Part shown: positions 26,564 through 35,409 of the stretch, in pieces
Position numbering within the stretch: position 1 is the first letter of the stretch
How the letters are laid out: each line of letters begins with the position of its first letter
From: Thermoleophilia bacterium
Lineage (GTDB): Bacteria > Actinomycetota > Thermoleophilia > BMS3ABIN01
NCBI GenBank assembly: GCA_020053595.1
Contig: JAGVMV010000033.1
Location: 1 to 56,000 of the forward strand
DNA length: 56,000 nucleotides
Direction of reading: 5' to 3'
Position numbers and translations under genes: made by a program
The notes under the pieces: generated by a model
The model's database searches: none
Seen by the model: the letters and a program-made list of their open reading frames with translations, nothing else
What the model was told of the DNA's origin: nothing

Positions 26564-28234
26564 GTGACTTACTACCCGAAAGAAGTCTCGCGCCAGATAT
26601 CATGGACGCGACGCCCGGTTCAGGCGCTACTGGAAGATTCGGCGAAACGCCATCCTGAAGCCGTGGCCACCATTTTCTTTGGGGCTACCTTGACCTACCA
26701 GGAGCTGGACCGCGAAGCCAACCGCTTTGCCCATGCCCTGGCCGGGCTCGGAGTTCTGCCGGGAGACCGGGTAGCCATCCACCTGCCCAACTCTCCACAG
26801 TTGGTCATCTGTCTTTATGGAGCCCTGAAAGCCGGAGCGATCGCAACCATGATCTGCCCGCTGTACGAAAAGCGTGAACTCAGCTTTCAGCTCAACAACT
26901 CCGGCGCCCGGGTGATGGTTACTCTGAGCCAGCAGAGCATTCTCAGCAAAGCAATGGCTGCCCAGCGGGAAGGACAGCTGCAGCACCTGCTGGTTACCAA
27001 TATCAAGGATTACTTTCCACCGGCTCTACGTGCCCTGTTCTCCGTTTTCAAGGAAAAGAAAGGGGGCCACCGGGCTGAAATCCTTGCCGCGAATGGCCAG
27101 TTCTGGCTCAAGGATCTGCTGAAAGGGCAGCCAAAAGAGCGCCCGGCCTGGACAGGCGACACGTCGGACACAGCAGTACTCGAGTACACCGGCGGAACTA
27201 CCGGCCTGCCGAAGGCAGCCGAACTTTCTCATGACAACCTGGTAGCCAACGCCGCGCAGGTACGCGCCTGGCTATACGAACTGAAAGAGGCGGAAGAACG
27301 GATGCTGCTGGTTTTACCGCTTTTCCACGTATATGCACTGACCTGTTGCAACCTGATAATGGATCTTGCCGGCTCGGCCATCCTTGTCCCACAATTCGAT
27401 CTGAGTGAGATCCTCAAAACCATCAACCGCGAAAAACCCACTGTCTTTCCTGGTATCCCGGCCATGTATGCCGCCATCAACCACTCACTGGAACGTGGTG
27501 GCAAGAAAGGCAAAGCCGACCTATCCTCTATCCGTATCTGTTTCAGCGGCGCCGACCGGCTGCCAGGCGAAGTTCAGGCTGATTTCGAACGGCTTTCGGG
27601 CGGCCGTGTTGTCGAGGGCTACGGCCTTACCGAAGCCTCACCGGTCACCCACGTCAACCCTTTGCACGGCCCCCCCAAAACCGGCAGCATCGGCCTGCCG
27701 GTTCCCAATACCGAGGTACGCATCATTGACCTTGCTACCGGCAGAGACGCCAAACCGGGAAATGAAGGCGAGATGCTCGTCCGAGGCCCGCAGGTGATGG
27801 TGGGCTACTGGAACGAACCCGATGAGACGGCCGATGTCATCACCACGGATGGCTGGCTGCACACTGGCGATATCGCCCGCATCGATGAAGATGGTTATTA
27901 CTACATCGTTGACCGCAAAAAAGACATTATAATTTCAGGCGGCATTAACATTTATCCCCGCGAGATCGAGGAAGTGCTCAGCCAGTTTCACAAGATCAAG
28001 GAAGTGGCGGTCAAGGGCCTGCCGAACAAACTCCGCGGCGAGGTTGTCAAAGCCTACATCGTCCTCAAGGAGAACGAGCAGGCGACTGCTGGCGAAATAC
28101 GCCGTTTCGCCAAGGAAAAAATGGCCGGCTACAAGGTTCCCCAGAAGATCGAGTTCATCGACGAGCTTCCCCGCAGCGTTCTTCGCAAAGTGCTCAAACG
28201 CAAACTTGATGACGATGGCAAACCACCGCAATAA
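26564..28234 (+). CDS. long-chain-fatty-acid--CoA ligase-type AMP-forming enzyme
   Basis: 556 residues from GTG with AAGGA upstream. Adenylate-forming family motifs: YTGGTTGLPKAAELSHDNL (phosphate loop), VEGYGLTEASPVTHVNP, GWLHTGDIARIDEDGYYYI and the C-terminal IISGGINIYPREIEEVL. The catalytic Lys region near the end reads PRSVLRKVLKRKL, with Arg where Gly is usual before the Lys. It activates a carboxylic acid as acyl-AMP, then acyl-CoA; chain length cannot be read. It may be co-transcribed with the oxidoreductase upstream. Confidence 0.93.
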   Translation: MTYYPKEVSRQISWTRRPVQALLEDSAKRHPEAVATIFFGATLTYQELDREANRFAHALAGLGVLPGDRVAIHLPNSPQLVICLYGALKAGAIATMICPLYEKRELSFQLNNSGARVMVTLSQQSILSKAMAAQREGQLQHLLVTNIKDYFPPALRALFSVFKEKKGGHRAEILAANGQFWLKDLLKGQPKERPAWTGDTSDTAVLEYTGGTTGLPKAAELSHDNLVANAAQVRAWLYELKEAEERMLLVLPLFHVYALTCCNLIMDLAGSAILVPQFDLSEILKTINREKPTVFPGIPAMYAAINHSLERGGKKGKADLSSIRICFSGADRLPGEVQADFERLSGGRVVEGYGLTEASPVTHVNPLHGPPKTGSIGLPVPNTEVRIIDLATGRDAKPGNEGEMLVRGPQVMVGYWNEPDETADVITTDGWLHTGDIARIDEDGYYYIVDRKKDIIISGGINIYPREIEEVLSQFHKIKEVAVKGLPNKLRGEVVKAYIVLKENEQATAGEIRRFAKEKMAGYKVPQKIEFIDELPRSVLRKVLKRKLDDDGKPPQ

Positions 28235-28358
28235 CCGCTGAATTTCCACCCCTGATTCTTCATCGCCGGCCAAAATGTACTGATTATCCCGTGTTACTCC
28301 CGACATCCCCGCAGCGCGCCGATAAGTCTGTTAAGGGGGAGGCCCGGGAGGAAACACG

Positions 28359-29279
28359 ATGGCAAGCGATCTTCCAAGTTACCCTGGGCTTCTGGGACAT
28401 AATAGTTGCCCCGTGCATCCGTCGGAACCACTCGTCGGCATGTGCGGTTGCGGCACACTTTTCTGTCGGCGGTGTTCGCCGTCGGCGGTTTTTTGCGCCC
28501 GATGCCACAGGCAGCATCAACATGCATCCCACCAGGTGAGTCAGACGGCCATAGCTGATCCCGGTTGGCACTTTCGGCATCCGGCCCATGGCCATGCCAG
28601 GCCACTGACACATAAGATTCTGCTCGAGGCACTTTTCATGACAGTTCTGGCGACCCTGGCTCTGACGGCCGTGTTCGGTATTCAAAACAGTGACTTCACA
28701 GTTGACGCCAGCCAGAACGCTATCAGTTATGGAATAAATACCGGCAACGAACCTGTTCAGCACAAAACCTCTTTATTCAAGACCAACGTGGCCGTCCCAG
28801 GGGGAACGGCCACTCTCTCGAGCGACACATCCTATTCAATAAACGCCAAGGTCGAAAGCGCCAGGTTTTATGACGACACAATCGGCGATCTGGTCCCGTA
28901 TGACCTCCTTCTGGCCTGGGGTGACATGGCCCTCGATGACGTCGATAGCAGGCTGGACTGGGAACAGGGCGACCGCCGCGGCCAGGTTTCCGGTTCCCCT
29001 GGTAGCGCCAACGGCGTCAACCTGAGCACCAGCTATGTCATCGGACATGTAAGCAACAACCACCTGATCCCCTCCACCGACCGGATCGCCAGGGCTATGA
29101 AAAACATCAAAGCCGGTGACATGGTTCGCATAAACGGCCGCCTGGTTGACATCAGAATGTCACTAAACGATAACCGCGTATTGACGGTCAATACGAGTAA
29201 AACACGCAGCGACCAGGGTGAAGGCGCTTGCGAGGTCATCTACGTTGAGCAGCTGCGCGTCAACGGCCAGTCATACTAG
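28359..29279 (+). CDS. membrane protein with N-terminal B-box-like zinc finger
   Basis: 306 residues with GGGAGG before the ATG. Residues about 17-54 place Cys and His as in B-box zinc fingers (CPVHPSE, MCGCGTLFCRRCS, FCARCHRQHQH). Then a TM helix (about 87-110) and a globular domain of about 190 residues that would face outside. This domain has YDLLLAWGDMAL, NNHLIPSTDRIARAM, IKAGDMVRINGRLVDI and GEGACEVIYVEQLRV, as in a widespread uncharacterised family. The finger on the cytoplasmic side and this domain outside would make a transmembrane linker; function unknown. Confidence 0.8.
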   Translation: MASDLPSYPGLLGHNSCPVHPSEPLVGMCGCGTLFCRRCSPSAVFCARCHRQHQHASHQVSQTAIADPGWHFRHPAHGHARPLTHKILLEALFMTVLATLALTAVFGIQNSDFTVDASQNAISYGINTGNEPVQHKTSLFKTNVAVPGGTATLSSDTSYSINAKVESARFYDDTIGDLVPYDLLLAWGDMALDDVDSRLDWEQGDRRGQVSGSPGSANGVNLSTSYVIGHVSNNHLIPSTDRIARAMKNIKAGDMVRINGRLVDIRMSLNDNRVLTVNTSKTRSDQGEGACEVIYVEQLRVNGQSY

Positions 29280-29365
29280 TATCTTAAGTACCGTTACCCC
29301 CCAATATAGAACGATCCTCGTTTTCCCCGCTTTTATTCGATTGCCCGCCCTAATATAATCGATCC

Positions 29366-29623
29366 ATGATGCAGATCAAGATCGATGCCATATGCAAAGA
29401 GTTTGATATCCGCGCCGAGGAGATTTTTGCCTTCATGGACGAGGAAAATATCCATTTGGGCGGCAGCCTGATGCACGATATCGCCATAGACCTGCCCGAT
29501 TTCCGCAAGTTTGTTGAATACTGGCGGCGTCAACTACAGCTTAAGATCCAGCAGTCCCAGAACGACCTGGATCAGCTCGATGGCAAGGTGGATTCATTCA
29601 TCCACTACGTCAAGGGCTGGTAG
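29366..29623 (+). CDS. small hypothetical protein, probably leaderless
   Basis: 85 residues, helical and charged, with no TM helix; possible ATG starts at 29366 and 29369. TATAAT at 29354-29359 ends 6 nt before the first ATG and there is no ribosome-binding site, indicating leaderless translation. No family is recognised; YWRRQLQLKIQQ and DLDQLDGKVD suggest a helical bundle. Confidence 0.6.
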   Translation: MMQIKIDAICKEFDIRAEEIFAFMDEENIHLGGSLMHDIAIDLPDFRKFVEYWRRQLQLKIQQSQNDLDQLDGKVDSFIHYVKGW

Positions 29624-29692
29624 AGCGGCCGCAAACCGGGAAGACTTAAAATAGATACTGCAATGCCAAGGCGAATTCCCGGGAGGTACGTC

Positions 29693-29896
29693 ATGAGCGG
29701 TAAAGGATCAGGCAAGAAAAGAAATCGTGCTGCACAGAGCCTGCAACATGGCTACCAGGAGCATCCTCAGGACGCAGCCCATAAAAGAGGTGCTGGTGCT
29801 GTTGGCGATAATCATTCGGATGACCGTAGCGAACGACAAAGAATCCTCGACCAGTTGCGTGAACTGGATCAACGCAGGCGGGATCAGGAAGATTAA
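29693..29896 (+). CDS. small highly charged hypothetical protein
   Basis: 67 residues from ATG at 29693, GGGAGG six bases upstream. Basic at the start (GKGSGKKRNR) and acidic/basic alternating at the end (RILDQLRELDQRRRDQED), giving low-complexity, probably disordered or coiled sequence. Function unknown. Confidence 0.55.
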   Translation: MSGKGSGKKRNRAAQSLQHGYQEHPQDAAHKRGAGAVGDNHSDDRSERQRILDQLRELDQRRRDQED

Positions 29897-29935
29897 TACT
29901 GTATCTCAAAAGTGGCACTGTTGTAGAATGTGGCC

Positions 29936-30553
29936 ATGCTGACCGGCGAAGAGGAAGCATGGAAAAAGCTCGAAGCGCTCGACCCCTATGAGGTTGCAGA
30001 GCGCTGTGGGGTTGAATACTGGGATGAGGAAGATGTGTTCGTTGTCCTCGTGTTCGGAGAACCCTGTTTGGTAAACGTCCGCGAGCGAGAGATCCGCGAA
30101 ATTGGTCCACACCATCACTTCCATCACGAGGAATCAACGCATTTCGGACTGCTCATACCTCTATACCTGGTTTCCTGCACCGAGGCCGAGCCAACAGGCA
30201 GGCTGGTCGCGCCCCAGTCGCTGCCTCACGGAGCCGCATTCTTCAAGGGCCCGCACGATCTCCCAACGGAGGTGATTGCGCACCATTTCGGATCTAACCC
30301 GAAAAACCTCCTCATAGCAGGGAAGGAACTGGGCGGCAGACCGGACGACCATGGAGATGCCGCCGTTACAATACCGACGTTTCCGCGGCTTCCGGTGACT
30401 GTCATTCTCTGGATCGGCGACCTGGAATTCCCCGCGCGGGCGCAACTGCTTCTTGACGATACGGCAAGCCGGCATTTCCAGATGGATGCTCTCTGGGCCA
30501 CCCTGTTGATGACCTGCGAAGCTGTCATTCAGGTAGCCGGCCCTCATCACTGA
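29936..30553 (+). CDS. DUF3786-domain protein
   Basis: 205 residues from ATG at 29936; a GTG two codons earlier is possible. DUF3786 signature: FFKGPHDLPTEVIAHHFG, GRPDDHGDAAVTI, PRLPVTVILWIGDLEFPARA and LLDDTASRHF. The family occurs mostly in anaerobes, often near corrinoid or Fe-S genes; its function is not established. TAGAAT ends 6 nt before the ATG, pointing to a leaderless mRNA. It has an unusual PHHHFHHEE cluster near residue 60 that could bind metal (inference). Confidence 0.85.
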   Translation: MLTGEEEAWKKLEALDPYEVAERCGVEYWDEEDVFVVLVFGEPCLVNVREREIREIGPHHHFHHEESTHFGLLIPLYLVSCTEAEPTGRLVAPQSLPHGAAFFKGPHDLPTEVIAHHFGSNPKNLLIAGKELGGRPDDHGDAAVTIPTFPRLPVTVILWIGDLEFPARAQLLLDDTASRHFQMDALWATLLMTCEAVIQVAGPHH

Positions 30554-30631
30554 CTGCTGTTTAGAAGATTTCCAGATAGGGTAACCGTTTATTACCTGAC
30601 CATAATCACCGCAGATGATGGAGGTATTAAG

Positions 30632-30991
30632 ATGTCATCACACAACTCCACGACTATCCAGGAAGCACGGGACATCTCCAACATGAGTGACGCCGAAAAA
30701 AAACACGTGCCGATGATTCATATCGATGGAACCCCCAGAGCCGGCGACCCTTTCGAGGTTACCGTCTGGGTGGGTGAACAGTTAAGCCATCCGAGTGAGC
30801 CCGGGCATCATATCGAATTCATCGACCTCTATCTGGATGACATGTTCATCGCCCGTTGTGACCTTACCCCGGGCCATACTTACCCCAAAGCGTGTTTTTC
30901 AGTAATGATCGATCGCTCCGGCAGCCTCAGGGCCTACGAACGCTGCAACCTGCATGGAGACTGGACCTACAGCGTGGAAGTCTCGGTCTGA
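30632..30991 (+). CDS. superoxide reductase (neelaredoxin type)
   Basis: 119 residues, GGAGG upstream. It reduces superoxide to peroxide without making oxygen, typical of anaerobes. The Fe(His)4Cys site residues are visible: His in KKHVPMI, His in SHPSEP, His in GHHIEFIDLY, and Cys/His in CNLHGDW at the C-terminus. The N-terminal Fe-Cys4 (desulforedoxin) domain of two-iron forms is absent. A strong terminator lies 80 bp downstream, so the gene is probably the end of its unit. Confidence 0.92.
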   Translation: MSSHNSTTIQEARDISNMSDAEKKHVPMIHIDGTPRAGDPFEVTVWVGEQLSHPSEPGHHIEFIDLYLDDMFIARCDLTPGHTYPKACFSVMIDRSGSLRAYERCNLHGDWTYSVEVSV

Positions 30992-31308
30992 GAGACCGCG
31001 CCGGGCAATACACCGGAGGATTACAAACGAGTATGCCTGTGGAGGGCACGAGTCCGAAAGGGCACGCAGACAAAACCCCTGTCTTACCGGCAGGGGTTTT
31101 GTTTTGCCGCGGGAGTTCCATGGGAGTGAGCTGAATGATAGTGACCGGCAACCGATACATTTTGAATATTTGAAAGAAAACAGGCCTACCATTCACGGCG
31201 ACGAGTTTATGGCGGTCCGGTCAGCCGGGATGATTGATTAACTCACACTGACAAGTATACTTGTATCTACCACCGCGGCTATCATAAATCTCTAACCCTG
31301 AAAGTGAC
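30992..31308. other. 317-bp non-coding interval after the superoxide reductase
   Basis: It holds one terminator hairpin (separate entry). The 80 bp before it are GC-rich with short inverted segments, but match no riboswitch class I can recognise. The 200 bp after the terminator should carry the promoter of the following phosphatase gene. Confidence 0.5.
31070..31102 (+). terminator. intrinsic terminator after the superoxide reductase
   Basis: Perfect 12-bp inverted repeat ACAAAACCCCTG / CAGGGGTTTTGT with a 9-nt loop, then TTTTG. Confidence 0.85.
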
Positions 31309-34300
31309 ATGGTGAGCTGGGGCAGAAAGAAAAATCACTTCGCCGGCGAAAAGCCATCCGAAGACGATAACCTTTACCGCATTCTTTTTGAGCAGATGCC
31401 GGACGGCGTGCTCCTCATCGATGCCGAAACAACGCTGCCGATCGAGTTCAACGATGTAGCCTGCCAACAGCTCGGATACGGACGGTCCGAGTTCACGCGT
31501 CTTCGAATCTCCGACTACGAAGCATTTGAAGCACCGGAAGCTGTTGCCTCCCATATTGAAAAGATACTTTCGCAGGGAATTGATACTTTCGAAACTCTCC
31601 ACCGGACCAAGAAGGGGGAAATACGTAACGTACTGGTTATTGCCAAGACCATCGTATTTTCCGGACGCCCGGTTTTCCAGTGCATCTTCCGTGACATCAC
31701 TGAAATAAAATCAAGGGAGAGCCGGCTGGAGGAAGCCCTGGAGGAGACACGGCAGCGCAGCGCCGAAAATGCCGCACTTCTGGCCGCTTCCCGCGCCGTT
31801 CTGGAATTCCAGGATTTTACCGCGGCCGCCCGTTCCATATTCGACATCTGTAAAAATCTGATCGGCGGCGCCAGCGGTTATGTAGCGCTTTTGAGCGCCG
31901 ACGGGTCAACTAACGAGGTTCTGTTCCTCGATTCAGGCGGACTGCCCTGCTCGGTGGATGAAACTCTTCCCATGCCTATCAGAGGATTACGGGGCGAGAT
32001 TTATCAGAGCGGCGTCGCGGCCTATGAAAACGATTTCAAGAACAGCGATTGGGCTAAATTAATGCCGGACGGCCACGTAGGTCTGGACAATGTCCTCTTC
32101 GCGCCACTTTTGATAAAAGACAAGACTGTCGGCATCCTGGGAATCGCCAATAAGCCAGGCGGTTTCGTCGAACACGACCTGCGGCTGACGTCAGCTTTTT
32201 GCGACATGGTAGCTTCCACCCTTTATAACGAAAGGACTTTCAGGTCACTGGAGCTTAGCGAGGAACGTTTCCGCAGTTTCGTCGAACAGTCTTCTGATGG
32301 CATTGTCATCATTGATAGCGCCGGCTCGATCATCGAGTGGAACCAGGGGCAGGAGAAAATCACTGGTATAAAAAGACAGGACGCTCTCGGGAAACCGCTT
32401 TGGGACATCCAGTTCCAGCTGGGGCTCGAGAAACGCAGGACGCCCGAGAATTACGAGACACTCAGGCAGATGATCGGCGAGTTTCTGGAAAACAAGAAAC
32501 CCCACTGGGTCAACACGCTGATCGATACAGAGATCCAGCGCACCGATGGTAGCCGGGCCTTTATTCAGACGATAACTTTTCCAATCAATACGCACAGCGA
32601 CTTTATGGCGGCCTCCATCACCCGCGATGTAACACTGCGCAAACAGATCGATCAGCTAAGCGCTGCTCTCAATGACATCAATGCCGCGATGAACTCGACC
32701 CTGGATCTGGATGAGATCATGAAACTCGTTGTTGACGAGGCGGCCATTTCCCTGAAATGCGAATCGGTGGCAATCTTTCTGCAGGAGGATGATCAGTGGA
32801 CGCTAAAAGCACACTTCGGCCTGCCGGAAGACATGAGAGGCGAGCGATATTCCGATGCCGAAGCGCCGGCAATGGTGATAGCCGCCAGGGAGAAGAAACC
32901 AGTATTCGTCGGTGATGTCAAAGCGAGTGCATTAATTAACGGCAAGGGAGAGCCGGGCGGTGCAAGCATTCGCTCTTTCCTGGCCGTCCCTCTTCTCGCC
33001 AGGGAGAAGCTTCTGGGAGTCATCACATTCAACCACCATGAAGCACCCACCACTTTTAGCGGCGAACAGGTGGATTTCGCCAGCAAGCTGGCGGTTTCGG
33101 TTTCGTTCGCCATCGAGAATGCCACCCTTTTCCAGAAGGAACAGGATGGCAGAGCCAAGATTCAGAGCCATGCAAACCAGCTTTCGGTACTGCATCAGAT
33201 CGGGCTTTCTCTAAACAAGGAGACCGACAAACGCCGGCTTCTGAAGATGGTGCTGAGAAGTGCGGCTGAACTCACTCTCGCCGGGGTGGGCGCGATGATC
33301 CTGGTGAATGAGGGCAAAACCGATCTGGTCTCCATGTATTATGCGCCCTGGTATGATGGCAGATGCGAAGTAACCGAGAACACTTCCAAACTGCACCAAC
33401 GAATCGCGCAGATCATTGACCCGGATAAAGACGTTGCCAGAATCAACCGGCTGGAACAATTGCAGCGTCAGCCGGGTTTTCCAGAGGGTCACCTGTCGCT
33501 ACACGGTTTGCTGATCGGCACCCTGCGCGATACCCGCGGCGCTATCATGGGCCATTTCATGCTCAGCAACAAAGCAGGTTCGGAAAATTTTAACGGTCAG
33601 GATGAAGAGATCATCGCCCTGCTGGCCGCGCAAAGCTCAGTCGCCCTGGTCAGCGCCGACAATTTTGAAAAGGAACACAATGTGGCCGAGACGCTGCAGT
33701 CGGCGCTGCTTCCCCAGGTTCCCATACGAGATGATATGGAAGTCGGACTACTCTATCGGTCATCAGGGCAATACGGCAAAGTCGGTGGTGATTTCTATGA
33801 TTTCATCGAGCTGGCGGATAACAGGATAGCCATCGCGGTCGGCGATGTTTGTGGCAAGGGCCTGGAGGCCGCAACATATACCGCCATGATCAAATACATG
33901 CTGAGAGCCTATCTTGAGGAGGGAACCTATCCCGGTGATTGCCTGACACGTCTGAACCGCGCCGTCTACAAACAGGTTTCCATCGACAAGTTTGTGACCA
34001 TGGGGCTGGCGCTGATCGAAACCGACAAACAGACAATCACCTATTCTTCCGCCGGGCACCCTCCAGCCATAGTATGCCGTGACGGCAAGGTAAGCCCGCT
34101 GCCCTCTCACACGGCTGTACCCCTCGGCGTGCTGCCGGACTACTCTTTCCATTCTTCGCAGGAAACCCTGAGTGGAGATTCCTCTGTCCTGATGTACACC
34201 GATGGCCTGATTGAAGCCCGCCCCTTGAACGGTGAGCCGTATGGTCAGGACAGGCTGATCACCGAACTGGCCGGGTGTGGAAATCTTCAGGCGCAAAGTG

Positions 34301-34419
34301 TTGTAGACAAGCTGATCGAGACTGCGGTGAATTATTCCGGCGGCGAATTGCGCGACGACATCGCGCTCCTTGTAGTCAAGCTGTTTCGGGATAACACCGC
34401 CGGACAAAAACCTGTTTAA
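31309..34419 (+). CDS. PAS-GAF-PAS-GAF-GAF-SpoIIE phosphatase
   Basis: 1036 residues, soluble. PAS at about 20-135, GAF at 150-310, PAS at 320-450, GAF at 465-625, GAF at 640-805, then a PP2C-type SpoIIE phosphatase at about 815-1030 with GGDFYDFIEL, VGDVCGKGLEAATYT, SSAGHPPAIV and MYTDGLIEAR holding the metal-binding acidic residues. Such proteins dephosphorylate anti-anti-sigma (STAS) proteins in partner-switching stress pathways (known). No STAS or anti-sigma kinase gene lies in the window, so the substrate is elsewhere. It is transcribed alone. Confidence 0.93.
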   Translation: MVSWGRKKNHFAGEKPSEDDNLYRILFEQMPDGVLLIDAETTLPIEFNDVACQQLGYGRSEFTRLRISDYEAFEAPEAVASHIEKILSQGIDTFETLHRTKKGEIRNVLVIAKTIVFSGRPVFQCIFRDITEIKSRESRLEEALEETRQRSAENAALLAASRAVLEFQDFTAAARSIFDICKNLIGGASGYVALLSADGSTNEVLFLDSGGLPCSVDETLPMPIRGLRGEIYQSGVAAYENDFKNSDWAKLMPDGHVGLDNVLFAPLLIKDKTVGILGIANKPGGFVEHDLRLTSAFCDMVASTLYNERTFRSLELSEERFRSFVEQSSDGIVIIDSAGSIIEWNQGQEKITGIKRQDALGKPLWDIQFQLGLEKRRTPENYETLRQMIGEFLENKKPHWVNTLIDTEIQRTDGSRAFIQTITFPINTHSDFMAASITRDVTLRKQIDQLSAALNDINAAMNSTLDLDEIMKLVVDEAAISLKCESVAIFLQEDDQWTLKAHFGLPEDMRGERYSDAEAPAMVIAAREKKPVFVGDVKASALINGKGEPGGASIRSFLAVPLLAREKLLGVITFNHHEAPTTFSGEQVDFASKLAVSVSFAIENATLFQKEQDGRAKIQSHANQLSVLHQIGLSLNKETDKRRLLKMVLRSAAELTLAGVGAMILVNEGKTDLVSMYYAPWYDGRCEVTENTSKLHQRIAQIIDPDKDVARINRLEQLQRQPGFPEGHLSLHGLLIGTLRDTRGAIMGHFMLSNKAGSENFNGQDEEIIALLAAQSSVALVSADNFEKEHNVAETLQSALLPQVPIRDDMEVGLLYRSSGQYGKVGGDFYDFIELADNRIAIAVGDVCGKGLEAATYTAMIKYMLRAYLEEGTYPGDCLTRLNRAVYKQVSIDKFVTMGLALIETDKQTITYSSAGHPPAIVCRDGKVSPLPSHTAVPLGVLPDYSFHSSQETLSGDSSVLMYTDGLIEARPLNGEPYGQDRLITELAGCGNLQAQSVVDKLIETAVNYSGGELRDDIALLVVKLFRDNTAGQKPV

Positions 34420-34597
34420 TCCTGCCCGATCCTCTTGTCGGAACCCGCTGGGTCTGTCTTCCCGGAAATCTATATGCGACTCTCCATTCGTCAGATGGAG
34501 CTCCGGGTGCCAGTGACTGGTCCAAGTGTAGTTTAAGCTCCCGGCGGGTACTCGTGCTTTCCCCGTTAAGCCAGATATCCGGTAATCCTGTTTTCAT
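34376..34597 (-). CDS. possible small protein with strong ribosome-binding site
   Basis: 73 residues with AGGAGG five bases before the ATG, on the minus strand after the LPxTG-gene terminator and overlapping the 3' end of the phosphatase gene by 44 bp. Composition is polar and rich in Arg, with no recognised domain. Only the ribosome-binding site supports it. Confidence 0.3.
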   Translation of the reverse strand: MKTGLPDIWLNGESTSTRRELKLHLDQSLAPGAPSDEWRVAYRFPGRQTQRVPTRGSGRIKQVFVRRCYPETA

Positions 34598-34675
34598 CCT
34601 CTCCTCCTGTTAGTCCCTTTCATCTTTATGACGGTTTCACTGTCAGTAACTTACGCTGAAAATGAGGTTATAAAA

Positions 34676-34707
34676 AAGGGATATCCCCGTTTCCGGGGAT
34701 ATCCCTT
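34676..34707 (-). terminator. intrinsic terminator of the LPxTG gene
   Basis: Perfect 13-bp inverted repeat AAGGGATATCCCC / GGGGATATCCCTT with a 6-nt loop, followed on the minus strand by a T-tract. Confidence 0.85.
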
Positions 34708-34735
34708 CGGTTTGAGATGTTCGCAGGTTTCAGGT

Positions 34736-35212
34736 CTAACGCTCGCATCTGAATGCGATCCTGCGGGCAGCCATGGCAACAGTCGCCAGCGAGATGCCCA
34801 GGACCGCCAGAATCAGCAGATGTGAACCCGTGTTTGGCAGCCTGGTGCCGGGAGATTCTGGCGTCTCGGGAGGCGCCGGCTGCCGCTTGGGGATATTGGT
34901 TGTCCCGGGAGTTCCTGGAACGCCATGAGTGACGGGCTCATCCGGCACTACTGTCTCGTCCGGCTCATTCGGCATTGCGTTATCGTCCTGGCACAGTTCA
35001 CACGGAAGCTCGTTTAATCCCTCATTCAGCGCGTCCGGCTCAACCGGGTATTCTTCATCCGGCAGCTGCACCGAATGTACGCCCATCTGCACCATCGGTC
35101 CGCCATTTTCCGGGCCCAGCGGCTCGGGCGCCGCCAAAGCCTGGCTTGCCGACAACGCCAGCATGCCTGCCACTGCCAATACCATCACGCTTGTCCTGAT
35201 AATCGATTTCAT
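34736..35212 (-). CDS. LPxTG-anchored surface protein
   Basis: 158 residues with a strong AAGGAGG. Signal peptide of about 27 residues (ALA-AP cleavage), a mature Pro/Glu-rich stretch, and a C-terminal sorting signal: LPNTG, hydrophobic helix (LLILAVLGISLATVAMA) and positive tail ARRIAFRCER. Such proteins are covalently attached to the cell wall by a sortase; one is encoded 200 bp upstream. The mature part is short, with one CELC motif, and looks like a spacer or small surface domain. The interval 35213-35409 holds its promoter. Confidence 0.9.
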   Translation of the reverse strand: MKSIIRTSVMVLAVAGMLALSASQALAAPEPLGPENGGPMVQMGVHSVQLPDEEYPVEPDALNEGLNELPCELCQDDNAMPNEPDETVVPDEPVTHGVPGTPGTTNIPKRQPAPPETPESPGTRLPNTGSHLLILAVLGISLATVAMAARRIAFRCER

Positions 35213-35409
35213 TCAAAACGCCTCCTTCTGGGTTTTGGGACGGATCAGATGTGCTGATCCGTGTTTTATGTACTTATGACGAACATGGGCTTTAAAAATT
35301 ACGCCGCGATAAAAAATTCTGTAGTATGGCGCGCGGATTCCCGACTTTTCATTCATCGATTGATTCAGCGAATACCAGAATCCCCTGGCTAGATCCACCG
35401 GGCTTTTGG

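Noticed and set aside
30992-31069. Possible riboswitch upstream of the terminator
   Set aside because: The short GC-rich stretch matches no class I know, and lies downstream of a stop codon with a terminator rather than in front of a gene.
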